From JAOPZW01 sp963764585 (GTDB lineage: Bacteria > Actinomycetota > Thermoleophilia > Solirubrobacterales > Solirubrobacteraceae), in NCBI GenBank assembly GCA_963764585.1, contig CAVXTB010000003.1:248001-312000 (forward strand): a stretch of DNA of 64,000 nucleotides, given 5' to 3'. This document shows positions 16,427-26,168 of this stretch, one piece after another. Every line of letters starts with the position of its first letter. The stretch's first letter is position 1. The notes below the pieces were generated by a model that was given only the letters and a program-made list of their open reading frames with translations, had not been told where the DNA came from and searched no databases. Position numbers and translations under genes: made by a program.

Positions 16427-17409
16427 GTCGAGCCGCGGCCATCGCCGTGCCACTGCTCGCCGCGGCCGCGCTCACGTTCGGGGGCGCCGCCGCCGCGCCG
16501 CGCGCGGCCGAGACCTGCACGAGCGTCTACGCGTATCACCCGGTCGAGACCCCGCTGAAGGTCTCGTCCGACTTGACCGTCCGCCTGCGCAACCCGTACG
16601 GGTCGAGGGTCAACATCGGCCGCTTCTTCGTGTCCTTCCGGATCGTCTACGCCTCGGCCGGCGACCGCGCGAAGGTGTCCGCCGTGCAGTGGACGCTCGA
16701 CGGCGCACCGGTGCGCAACAACCGTGGCGGGCGCGATGCGTACCTGTTCGGATCGTTCCACCTCACGCCCGGCCCGCACGTCATCGCGGTCACGATCACG
16801 CCGGCGGGCGGCGGTGCGCCGGTCACCGGCGAGCTGCGCTTCACGGCGACGGGTTGCGCGCCGCTGGGCTTCGGCGCGGGCGCCGACAACCGCAAGGCGG
16901 CGGGCGCGCAGCCGACGGCTTTCTGGGTCTACACCGGCACCACGCCGATCGGCCGCGTCGCGCTCGGCGGGCGCTCGACGCTCGTCTCGACCGCCCCGCG
17001 CCTACGCGGGCGCAAGGTCGGCGAGCTGCGCTACGTCACGGGGACGCGCGTCCACGTCAGGGCGCTGCGCCTGCCGAAGCGGTGGGCAGACCCGCACGCC
17101 ATCTCGCTGCTGCGCGACGACGGCCTGCGCGTGGTCCTGCACCCGGGCGCGCGCCGCCTGCTCGACGTGACCGGCCTGCCCGACGCGGTGTCGACGATGC
17201 ACCTGTCCTTCGGCGGGCCGCGCCAGATCGGCCAGCTGCCCATCGAGACCTCGACCGGAGCGCCGGCGGGCATCCCGGGGCTCGTCGGGACAAGTGGGCG
17301 CTGCAAGGGCGCGACGTGGGAGGCGTGGGTCACGGGCTCGACGGGCCCGACCGCGCACGCCACGAGCGCGCAGAGCGGCCGCGCCTTCGCCGCCTGCCAA
17401 CGACGCTGA
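16423..17409 (+). CDS. Secreted protein of unknown function
   Basis: 328 residues from ATG 16423, which overlaps the previous stop. It has a signal peptide (MSRAAAIAVPLLAAAALTFGGAAAAPRAAE). The first mature part looks like an immunoglobulin-like beta-sandwich (VSSDLTVRLRNPYGSRVNIGRFFVSFRI, AVQWTLDGAPV, PHVIAVTITPAGG). The four cysteines in the mature part (ETC near the start, GC, RC, AC near the end) could form disulfides outside the cell. The family is not recognised. Repeated Ig-like extracellular structure suggests a surface or matrix role, but this is only inference. Confidence 0.72.
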   Translation: MSRAAAIAVPLLAAAALTFGGAAAAPRAAETCTSVYAYHPVETPLKVSSDLTVRLRNPYGSRVNIGRFFVSFRIVYASAGDRAKVSAVQWTLDGAPVRNNRGGRDAYLFGSFHLTPGPHVIAVTITPAGGGAPVTGELRFTATGCAPLGFGAGADNRKAAGAQPTAFWVYTGTTPIGRVALGGRSTLVSTAPRLRGRKVGELRYVTGTRVHVRALRLPKRWADPHAISLLRDDGLRVVLHPGARRLLDVTGLPDAVSTMHLSFGGPRQIGQLPIETSTGAPAGIPGLVGTSGRCKGATWEAWVTGSTGPTAHATSAQSGRAFAACQRR

Positions 17410-17433
17410 GCCCGCGCTGCGGCGAACTACGGG

Positions 17434-19044
17434 GTGCGCCTGCGCTCGCGCCCCGATGCGCTCGACGCACCGGGTCGCGACGCTCCCGCAATGGTCGTCG
17501 TGGGCGAACCCGAGCAGGCGAGCGCGGCCCGCCGCGAGCGGCTGACGCTGGTGGCGATGTGCTTCGGCCTGTTCATGATCATGCTCGACAACACGATCGT
17601 GAACGTCGCGTTGCCCTCGATCCAGCGCGATCTGCACGCTAGCCCCGAGACGCTTGCCTGGACGGTCAACGCCTACATCGTTCCGTTCGCCGCGCTGATC
17701 CTGCTCGGCGGCAAGCTCGGAGATCGGTTCGGGCGTCGGCGGATGTTCGTCGTGGGCCTGGCGATCTTCACGCTTGCCTCCGCCGCGTGTGCCCTGTCGT
17801 CGACCGCCGCAGCGCTCGTGGCCGCGCGCGCGGTGCAGGGCACGGGGGCGGCGCTGATGAACCCGCTCTCGCTGTCGATCCTCGTCGCGACGTTCCCGCC
17901 GAAGCGGTTGCCGGTGGCGATCGGGGTGTGGGCGGGGATCTCCGGCTTGGGCCTGGCCGTCGGGCCGCTGCTCGGCGGGCTGCTCGTCGAGCAGGCCGAC
18001 TGGTCGGCGGTGTTCTGGATCAACGTGCCGATCGGCGCGCTGGCCGCGGCGGTGACGCTGGGCGTCGTGCGCGAGTCGCGCGACCCGTCCGGGCGTTCGC
18101 TCGACCTCACCGGCAGCGCCCTGGTCAGCCTCGCGCTCTTCTGCGTCGTCTGGGGCCTGATCAAGAGCGACACCCACGGGTTCGGGTCGCCCTATGTGCT
18201 CGTGTTCCTCGCCATCGGGCTGGCGCTGCTGGCGGCATTCGTCCTGTGGGAGCGCCGCAGCCCGGATCCGATGCTGCCGCTGGAGTTCTTCGCGCGGCGG
18301 CTGTTCAGCGTGTCCGACGTGGTGATGGCCCTCGTGGGCTTCGCGATGTTCGGGGCGATCTTCTACGGCGCCCTGTACCTGCAGAACGTCCAGGGCTACT
18401 CGGCGCTGCAGGCGGGCGTGCGCACGCTGCCGTGGACGCTGATGATCCTCGCGGTCGCGCCCTTGGCGGGCCGTCTGTCCGGTCGCGTCGGCGTACGCGC
18501 GCCGGCGACCGCGGGGATGCTGCTGCTGGGGATAGGGCTCGCCGGTCTGGCTGGGCTGCAGGCCGACTCGCCCTACTCGTCGATCTGGCCGTGGTTCGTG
18601 CTCTGCGGGGCGGGCACCGCGATCGTCATGCCGACGGTGAGCGCCGCCGCGATGGGTGCCATCGCGGCGGAGAAGGCCGGCGTTGCGTCCGGCGTGCTCA
18701 ACACCGCGCGGCAGGTCGGCGGTGCATTGGGCATCGCCGTCCTCAGCGCCGTGGCGACGGCCCGCATCACGGCGCACTGGGACACGTTCGTCGGCGGCCT
18801 GCCGACCGCGCTGCAGGCCCACGCCGCGCGCCTTGGCGACCTGGCCGACGGCGGCCAGCTCCAGCCGATCGGCCGCCTCGCGGGTCCGGTCGGCAAGCAA
18901 GCGGCCGCGTCGGCGTTCATGTCCGGGTTCCACGCCGCGATGTGGACGGCGGCCGTGGTCGTCGTCGTCGGCGCGGTCATCGCGCTCGCCGGGCTCGGCG
19001 GGGTGCGCGCGACCGCGGGTGAGCCGAGCGCGGCGCCCGCGTGA
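17434..19044 (+). CDS. DHA2-type (EmrB/QacA) MFS drug exporter
   Basis: About 536 residues with 14 hydrophobic helices, the DHA2 layout. Motif D1 LDNTIVNVALPSIQRDL in helix 1, motif A GGKLGDRFGRRRMFVVG, and motif C GLAVGPLLGGLLVEQADWSAVFWINVPIG are all present. It should pump toxic or signal molecules out using the proton gradient. GTG 17434 is the longest start; ATG 17491 (MVVVGEPEQ) is a reasonable alternative and removes an Arg/Pro-rich lead-in. The 3' end overlaps the convergent NagB-DUF218 gene by 68 bases. Confidence 0.9.
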   Translation: MRLRSRPDALDAPGRDAPAMVVVGEPEQASAARRERLTLVAMCFGLFMIMLDNTIVNVALPSIQRDLHASPETLAWTVNAYIVPFAALILLGGKLGDRFGRRRMFVVGLAIFTLASAACALSSTAAALVAARAVQGTGAALMNPLSLSILVATFPPKRLPVAIGVWAGISGLGLAVGPLLGGLLVEQADWSAVFWINVPIGALAAAVTLGVVRESRDPSGRSLDLTGSALVSLALFCVVWGLIKSDTHGFGSPYVLVFLAIGLALLAAFVLWERRSPDPMLPLEFFARRLFSVSDVVMALVGFAMFGAIFYGALYLQNVQGYSALQAGVRTLPWTLMILAVAPLAGRLSGRVGVRAPATAGMLLLGIGLAGLAGLQADSPYSSIWPWFVLCGAGTAIVMPTVSAAAMGAIAAEKAGVASGVLNTARQVGGALGIAVLSAVATARITAHWDTFVGGLPTALQAHAARLGDLADGGQLQPIGRLAGPVGKQAAASAFMSGFHAAMWTAAVVVVVGAVIALAGLGGVRATAGEPSAAPA

Positions 19045-20305
19045 GACGTCGCTCTGGAGGCGCAGGGCCCTCGGGCAGCCGCACGGCGTCCATCGCTGAG
19101 CGCCGCTGAGCGGTCATCCCGGCAAGGCCGCCCACCTCCTCGGCGAGGAGGTGGGCGAAGCCGCGCAGCGGGCGCGCCGGGCGCAGGCGCACGTCGAGGC
19201 CGAACGCGCGGTAGGGCGCGAAGAAGTACGGCGCGCGCAGGTGCCAGATCGAGGTGACGACGCTGACGTGCGCCGCGACGCCGAGCGCCAGCACGATCGG
19301 CAGCGACCGCGACGCGTTCTCGGCGGTGTTGCGGCCAGCGACCTCGAGCAGCGTCGGCACTTCGGCGCGCGGCCAGCTGCGCTGCATCTGCTCGGCCTCC
19401 GACAGCCCGCCGGTGTGCGTGAAGCCCGTCAGCAGCACGGCCCGGATCGGGGTCCGCTCGCACAGGCGCACGGCGCGGGCGAGGCGCGCGCGTGAATGGG
19501 CGGAGATGCGGTGCTCGGCGCTGATCCCCGGCTCGCGATGGCCGAGGACGATCGCGACGTGGTCGCTGTCGCGGCCCGCTGATCGGCGCAGGCGCGCGGC
19601 GGCCGGGGCGTCGCACAGGACGGTCAGGCACGCGTGATGGCGCAGCAGCGACGCGGGCGCCTCGGGGTCGACCGGCCCCTCGAGCGCCGCTCGCAGCGCA
19701 TCGGCCTTCTCGGCGCCGGTCACGATGAGCAGGACCTCGCGCGCCGCCAGCAGCGTCCGCAGCCCGACCGTCAGCGCCTCGCGCGGCACGCGCTCGGCGC
19801 CGCCGAAGTTGGCGGCCGCGGCCGCGATCGTCGACGGATGCAGCGCGACGCGATGGGTGCCCTCACCGGGGCGCGCGCCCGGCTCGTTGAACGCGACGTG
19901 CGCGTCGCGCCCGAGGCCGAGGACGGCGAGATCCACCGGTGCGGTGTCGAGCAGCGCCTGGTAGCGCGCGACCTCGGCGTCCGGTTCTGCTGCGGCGCCG
20001 TCGAGCGCCTCGCGGCGGCCGATCGCGATGCCGTCGAGCTCGCGATCGAGGGCGACGCGGAAGCTGCGCGGGTCGTCGGCCCCGAGCCCGAGGTACTCGT
20101 CGAGACCGAGCACCGTGGTGTGCCCGCTGGGAAGCGAGCCATCCGCCGCGTGGGCGCGCAGCGCGGCGTACAGGCCGGCCGGCGTGTGGCCCGTAGGGAG
20201 CAGCAAGCGCGCGCGCGTGCGGGCGCGGATCCGGTTGGCGACCAGCTCGGCCGCTGTCAACCCGACGTGGTAGGCATCGTCGAGAACGAGCAGCGACGGC
20301 GCCAC
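18977..20305 (-). CDS. Fusion: glucosamine-6-phosphate deaminase (NagB-like) + DUF218
   Basis: 442 residues from GTG 20305. Residues about 1-235 are a NagB/6-phosphogluconolactonase-type sugar-phosphate isomerase: LLLPTGHTPAGLYAAL (phosphate site), VLGLDEYLGL (Asp69) and LGLGRDAHVAFNEPG (Asp134, His136, Glu141). These match the catalytic set of NagB. Residues about 247-400 are a DUF218/YdcF-type domain: AIVLGHREPG, TGFTHTGGLSEAEQM, AGRNTAENASRS, VTSIWHLRAPYF. DUF218 proteins are linked to envelope and peptidoglycan metabolism. The start overlaps the previous stop by one base (TAGTG). The Arg-rich tail runs into the MFS gene. Confidence 0.87.
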   Translation of the reverse strand: MAPSLLVLDDAYHVGLTAAELVANRIRARTRARLLLPTGHTPAGLYAALRAHAADGSLPSGHTTVLGLDEYLGLGADDPRSFRVALDRELDGIAIGRREALDGAAAEPDAEVARYQALLDTAPVDLAVLGLGRDAHVAFNEPGARPGEGTHRVALHPSTIAAAAANFGGAERVPREALTVGLRTLLAAREVLLIVTGAEKADALRAALEGPVDPEAPASLLRHHACLTVLCDAPAAARLRRSAGRDSDHVAIVLGHREPGISAEHRISAHSRARLARAVRLCERTPIRAVLLTGFTHTGGLSEAEQMQRSWPRAEVPTLLEVAGRNTAENASRSLPIVLALGVAAHVSVVTSIWHLRAPYFFAPYRAFGLDVRLRPARPLRGFAHLLAEEVGGLAGMTAQRRSAMDAVRLPEGPAPPERRLTRAPRSAHPRSRAPRRARRAR

Positions 20306-20511
20306 TAGCCCCGCGTGAGCTGGCGGCGCACCGCGGCGAGCTCGGCCTCGAGGCCCTCGATCGCTTGTCCGATCAGGTGCGGCGCGGGGTGATGCCGCGC
20401 GCGCTTGCGCAGCTCGCGCAGCACCATGTCGAGCCGCTGCGCTCGGTGTTCGCGGGCGCTCGTAGGGGCAGTGGCGATCTTCCCAGGCGTGGCGACCATG
20501 GGCCCGAGCAT
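20305..20511 (-). CDS. Small helical protein of unknown function
   Basis: 68 residues at most (ATG 20511; ATG 20499 also in frame). The predicted helix HRAQRLDMVLRELRKRARHHPAPHLIGQAIEGLEAELAAVRRQL is amphipathic and charged, coiled-coil-like. Its TAG stop shares a base with the GTG start of the NagB-DUF218 gene, which suggests translational coupling. A copy of the recurring upstream motif sits 45 bases before its start. No family recognised; could be spurious. Confidence 0.45.
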   Translation of the reverse strand: MLGPMVATPGKIATAPTSAREHRAQRLDMVLRELRKRARHHPAPHLIGQAIEGLEAELAAVRRQLTRG

Positions 20512-20556
20512 TCACGCCGCCGCGAGCGTCGGGAAGCGCAGCGAGCCACATTCGGA

Positions 20557-20573
20557 TTGCGGCAAACCACGGA
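20557..20573. promoter_or_regulatory. Recurring stress-gene motif (divergent region 20.5-20.8 kb, copy 1)
   Basis: TTGCGGCAAACCACGGA, a close match to the motif before the DUF1918 genes. It lies 45 bases before the small helical gene (minus strand) and far from the synthetase (plus strand). The rest of the 328-base gap between 20511 and 20840 holds only a second copy of this motif and no gene I can support. Confidence 0.45.
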
Positions 20574-20766
20574 GCCGTGGTGCCGGCAGCACACCGCAGT
20601 GCGCGCTCAGCGCAGCGTCATCCACGACACGCCGAAGGTTGCTGCACGAGCTCGATCGCCTGATGAAGACCTGGCAGTGATGCGCCGGCCTGGCGTGGCG
20701 GCGCCGCACCCCGCGCTTGGCGCGCGTTCCGATGGGTATCGCTTCCGGGATTGTGTGCGGCGTGTT

Positions 20767-20781
20767 TGCGGCTTTCCCGTA
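20767..20781. promoter_or_regulatory. Recurring stress-gene motif before acyl-CoA synthetase operon
   Basis: TGCGGCTTTCCCGTA on the plus strand, i.e. TACGGGAAAGCCGCA on the other, close to a perfect TGCGG-N5-CCGCA palindrome. It ends 58 bases before the ATG of the acyl-CoA synthetase at 20840, in the same relative orientation as the copies before hsp20, slipin and USP genes. Confidence 0.5.
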
Positions 20782-20839
20782 GCAATGCCTAGAGCTGCCT
20801 GCCGATGGCGCGGGCGTACGGCGGGCGTAGCGTCGAGTC

Positions 20840-22639
<1,800 letters not shown>

Positions 22640-22641
22640 CG

Positions 22642-23616
22642 ATGCGCGCGGTCGAACGCGACCACGGCCTGCACCTCCTGCACGAGATGCTGCGCATCCG
22701 CCGCTTCGAGGAGCGCTGCGTCGAGCTCTACAGCGCCACGAAGATCCGCGGCTTCCTGCACCTCTACATCGGCGAGGAGGCGGTCGCCGTCGGCGCGATG
22801 CAGGCGCTCGACGAGCACGACGCGCTGCTCAGCACCTACCGCGAGCACGGCCACGCGCTTGTGCGCGGCGTCCCGGCGCGCGCGGTCATGGCCGAGATGT
22901 TCGGCAAGGCCGCGGGCTGCAGCCGCGGCCGCGGCGGGTCGATGCACCTCTTCGACGCCACGCGCAACTTCTACGGCGGCAACGCGATTGTCGCCGGCGG
23001 CCTGCCCCTGGCCGTCGGCCTCGCACTCGCCGACCGCATGTCCGGCCGCTCCCGGGTCGTGGCCTGCTTCTTCGGGGAGGGCGCCGTTGCCGAGGGCGAG
23101 TTCCACGAGTCGATGAACCTCGCCGCGCTCTGGCGGCTGCCGGTGCTCTTCCTGTGCGAGAACAACCTCTACGCGATGGGCACCGCGCTGGAGCGCTCGG
23201 AGTCCGAGACGGACCTCGCCCTCAAGGCGGCCAGCTACGAGCTGCCGGCGTGGTCGGTCGACGGCATGGACGTGCTCGCCGTCGAGGATGCCGCGCGCCG
23301 CGCCGCCCTGGCCGTCCGCGGCGGCGAGCCGTGCTTCCTCGAGCTGCAGACCTATCGCTTCCGCGCTCACTCGATGTACGACCCTGATCTCTACCGCAGC
23401 AAAGAGGAAGTCGAACGCTGGCGCGAGCGCGACCCGATCACGCTCTTCGAGGCGCGGCTGCGCGAGCTCGGCCTCCTCGACGACACCGACCGCGAGCGCC
23501 TCGAGGAGGAGGTCATCGCCGAGATCGACGACGCGGTCGCCTTTGCCGAGGCGGCCGAGCTCGAGCCGGTGGAGGACCTCGAGCGCTTCGTCTATGCCGA
23601 GGAGGTCGCGCCATGA
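22642..23616 (+). CDS. 2-oxoacid (pyruvate/acetoin-type) dehydrogenase E1 component, alpha subunit
   Basis: 324 residues. The thiamine-diphosphate motif is VVACFFGEGAVAEGEFHESMNLAALWRLPVLFLCENN (GEG...NN form), and YGGNAIVAGGLPLAVGLALADRM and TYRFRAHSMYDPDLYRSKEEVE are characteristic of E1alpha of pyruvate or acetoin dehydrogenases. It pairs with E1beta, whose ATG overlaps this stop. Substrate (pyruvate, acetoin or a branched 2-oxoacid) cannot be fixed from the sequence. Confidence 0.92.
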   Translation: MRAVERDHGLHLLHEMLRIRRFEERCVELYSATKIRGFLHLYIGEEAVAVGAMQALDEHDALLSTYREHGHALVRGVPARAVMAEMFGKAAGCSRGRGGSMHLFDATRNFYGGNAIVAGGLPLAVGLALADRMSGRSRVVACFFGEGAVAEGEFHESMNLAALWRLPVLFLCENNLYAMGTALERSESETDLALKAASYELPAWSVDGMDVLAVEDAARRAALAVRGGEPCFLELQTYRFRAHSMYDPDLYRSKEEVERWRERDPITLFEARLRELGLLDDTDRERLEEEVIAEIDDAVAFAEAAELEPVEDLERFVYAEEVAP

Positions 23617-24611
23617 CGGCAACCGCTACGGTCACGACGACGTTCCGCCAGGCGCTCGGCGCCGCGATCGCCGACGCGATGCGCCGCGACGAGCGCGTGT
23701 TCCTCATGGGCGAGGACGTCGGCCGCTACGGCGGGTCGTTCGGCGTCAGCCGCGGCCTGCTTGACGAGTTCGGCCCTGAGCGGATCCGCGACACCCCGCT
23801 GTCGGAGTCCGCGTTCGTCGGCGCAGGAATCGGTGCCGCTCTGGGAGGGATGCGCCCGATCGTCGAGGTGATGACCGTCAACTTCAGCATGCTGGCCCTC
23901 GATCAGATCGTCAACAATGCCGCGACGATCCCGCACATGTCGGGCGGCCAGTTCCAGATCCCGCTCGTCATCCGAATGACCACGGGAGCAGGGCGCCAGC
24001 TCGCCGCCCAGCACTCGCACAGCCTGGAGTGCTGGTACGCGCACGTCCCCGGACTGAAGGTGCTCGCGCCCGGAACGCTCGAGGACGCCCGCGGCATGCT
24101 CTGGCCGGCGCTGCTCGATCCCAACCCGGTGGTCATCTTCGAGCACGGCTCGCTGTACAACCTCGAAGGCGAGCTTGCGGCCGATCCACCCGAGGTCGAC
24201 ATCGCGAGCGCCGCGACCCGCCGGCCGGGCACCGACGTCACGCTCGTCGCCTACGGCGGCAGCTTGCCCAAGGCGCTCGCGGCGGCCGAGGCCCTCGCGG
24301 CGGCGGACATCGAAGCCGAGGTGGTCGACCTGCGCGTCTTGCGCCCCCTCGACGACGAGGCGATCCTCGCGTCCGTCGCGCGCACCCATCGCGCCGTCAT
24401 CGTCGACGAGGGCTGGAAGACCGGCGGACTGGCCGGCGAGATCGGCGCGCGCATCATGGAGGGCGCCTTCTACGAGCTCGATGCGCCGGTCGAGCGCGTG
24501 TGCAGCCGCGAGGTGCCCGTGCCGTACGCGCAACACCTTGAGGTGGCGACGCTTCCGCAGGTCGAGGGCATCGTGGCGGCGGCGCGCAGGACGGTGGGCG
24601 CTGATGGCTGA
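23613..24611 (+). CDS. 2-oxoacid dehydrogenase E1 component, beta subunit
   Basis: 332 residues. TFRQALGAAIADAMRRDERVFLMGEDVGRYGGSFGVSRGL, the DTPLSESAFVGAGIGAALGGMRPIVEVM segment (Glu contacting ThDP) and the C-terminal transketolase domain with VVDLRVLRPLDDEAIL are standard E1beta features. QLAAQHSHSLECWYAHVPGLKVLAPG is the conserved active-site His loop. ATG 23613 overlaps the E1alpha stop, and the end overlaps E2 by eight bases, so subunit ratios are likely set by coupling. Confidence 0.93.
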   Translation: MTATATVTTTFRQALGAAIADAMRRDERVFLMGEDVGRYGGSFGVSRGLLDEFGPERIRDTPLSESAFVGAGIGAALGGMRPIVEVMTVNFSMLALDQIVNNAATIPHMSGGQFQIPLVIRMTTGAGRQLAAQHSHSLECWYAHVPGLKVLAPGTLEDARGMLWPALLDPNPVVIFEHGSLYNLEGELAADPPEVDIASAATRRPGTDVTLVAYGGSLPKALAAAEALAAADIEAEVVDLRVLRPLDDEAILASVARTHRAVIVDEGWKTGGLAGEIGARIMEGAFYELDAPVERVCSREVPVPYAQHLEVATLPQVEGIVAAARRTVGADG

Positions 24612-25836
24612 CTTCGTGATGCCATCGCTCGGCGCCGACATGGAGGCCGGCACGATCCTCAAGTGGTACGTCGCTCCCGGCGACGTGGTTCACCGGGGCG
24701 ATCTCATTGCGCTGGTCGACACCAGCAAGGCCGAGATCGACGTCGAGGTCTTCGAGGACGGCGTGATCGAGGAACTGCTCGTGCCGGTCGGCCAGCGCGT
24801 GCCCGTAGGCACGGCGCTTGCGCGGCTGGGCGCGGGCGCGACGGCGGCGGTGGGGGAGCCGGTAGCGGTTGCCGCGCCCGTTGCCGTGCCCGAGCCGGTG
24901 GCCGCGCCCGAGCCGGTGGCCGCCGCCACGCCGCCCGCATCGCGCTGGCAACGCATCTCCCCGCTTGCCCGGCGTGTCGCCGCCGACCTGCACGTCGACC
25001 TCTCCGCGCTCACCGGATCGGGACCGGGCGGCGCGATCGTCCGCGCCGACGTCGAGCGCGAGGCCGCGGGCAGGGACGTGCCGTCCCCGAGCACGAACGG
25101 GCCGGCCGCCGCCGCGCGCGAGCCCGCTCCGGCGGCAGTCGCCCAGCAACCGGCGCCGCCAGCCATCGACCACGCGACCGAGCTGCGCATCGCCATGGGC
25201 AAGCTCATGGCGCGCTCGAAGCGCGAGGTCCCCCATTACTACGTGCGCTCTGAGATCGAGCTCTCCGAGGCGCTGGAGCGCCTGCGCGCCGACAACGTGA
25301 AGCGGCCGGTCGCGGAGCGTGTGCTCCCGGCGGCGCTGCTGCTGCGCGCTGCGGCCCGAGCTGCCCACGACGTGCCCGAGGTCAACGGCTTCTGGATCAA
25401 CGGCGAGCACCGCCAGAGCGACGCGGTACACCTCGGGGTTGCGATCTCCCAGCGCGGTGGCGGTCTGATCGCACCCGCCATCCACGATGCGGAGACCCTG
25501 ACCCTCGAGGAGCTGATGCGGGCCTTGCGCGACCTCGTGGCTCGCACGCGCGGGGGCGGCCTGCGCGCCTCGGAGATGGCCGACCCAACGATCACCGTCA
25601 CCAATCTCGGCGACCAGGGCGTCGACGAGGTCCTCGGCGTCATCTACCCGCCGCAGGTCGCGCTCGTCGGCTTCGGCCGCATCCGCGAACGGCCGTGGGC
25701 GGTGGACGGCCTGGTCGGCGCCCGCCCGGTCGTGGTCGCGACGCTCGCGGCCGACCACCGCGCCAGCACCGGCGCCGAGGGCGCGCGCTTCCTCACCGCG
25801 TTCGAACGTCATCTGCGAACCCCGGAGGAGCCATGA
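24604..25836 (+). CDS. 2-oxoacid dehydrogenase E2 (dihydrolipoamide acyltransferase)
   Basis: 410 residues. Domain order: lipoyl domain (1-80, lipoyl Lys42 in DTSKAEIDVEVF), Ala/Pro/Val-rich linker, subunit-binding domain RISPLARRVAADLHVDLSALTGSGPGGAIVRADVERE (about 118-154), second linker, and catalytic domain to the end. The acyltransferase motif normally reads HxxxDG; here it is DHRASTG, so the catalytic Asp is Thr389 while His385 is kept. Either activity is altered or another residue compensates. It overlaps E1beta (8 bases) and the acyl carrier protein gene (ATGA). No E3 gene is nearby. Confidence 0.9.
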   Translation: MADFVMPSLGADMEAGTILKWYVAPGDVVHRGDLIALVDTSKAEIDVEVFEDGVIEELLVPVGQRVPVGTALARLGAGATAAVGEPVAVAAPVAVPEPVAAPEPVAAATPPASRWQRISPLARRVAADLHVDLSALTGSGPGGAIVRADVEREAAGRDVPSPSTNGPAAAAREPAPAAVAQQPAPPAIDHATELRIAMGKLMARSKREVPHYYVRSEIELSEALERLRADNVKRPVAERVLPAALLLRAAARAAHDVPEVNGFWINGEHRQSDAVHLGVAISQRGGGLIAPAIHDAETLTLEELMRALRDLVARTRGGGLRASEMADPTITVTNLGDQGVDEVLGVIYPPQVALVGFGRIRERPWAVDGLVGARPVVVATLAADHRASTGAEGARFLTAFERHLRTPEEP

Positions 25837-26093
25837 CCACCGACATGACCGCTGTCGTCGTCGACGCGCTGCTGGAGGTGGCGCCCGACATCGACCCAGC
25901 GACGCTCGACCACGACGCGCTGCTGCGCGAGGACCTCGAGCTCGACTCGATGGACATCCTGAACATCGTCGTCGCCATCAACGAGTCCGCGGGCATCGAC
26001 ATCCCCGAGCACGACTACGGCGAGCTCACCACCGTTGCGACCATCGCGCGCTACCTTCAGGCGCGCGCCGCCACCGGCGCGGCGACAGCGTGA
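25833..26093 (+). CDS. Acyl carrier protein
   Basis: 86 residues, four-helix ACP pattern with the phosphopantetheine site LREDLELDSMDILNIVVAINESAGIDIPEHDY (Ser39). ATG 25833 overlaps the E2 stop in an ATGA. A dedicated ACP inside a 2-oxoacid dehydrogenase operon is unusual. It might carry octanoyl groups for lipoylation of E2, accept an acyl group from E2, or be charged by the synthetase at the head of the operon. None of these can be chosen from sequence. It lacks a fatty-acid synthase context. Confidence 0.88.
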   Translation: MTTDMTAVVVDALLEVAPDIDPATLDHDALLREDLELDSMDILNIVVAINESAGIDIPEHDYGELTTVATIARYLQARAATGAATA

Positions 26094-26168
26094 AGCCTGG
26101 CGCTGCGCTGATTCCCTGGAACCGCGGCACGGCACCCCTGCCCGCCAAATGACGTGGAGGCTGACCGT

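Noticed and set aside
17415..17433. CTGCGGCGAACTACGG before the MFS gene as another motif copy
   Set aside because: It lacks the AAA core and lies immediately at the start codon, unlike the others.
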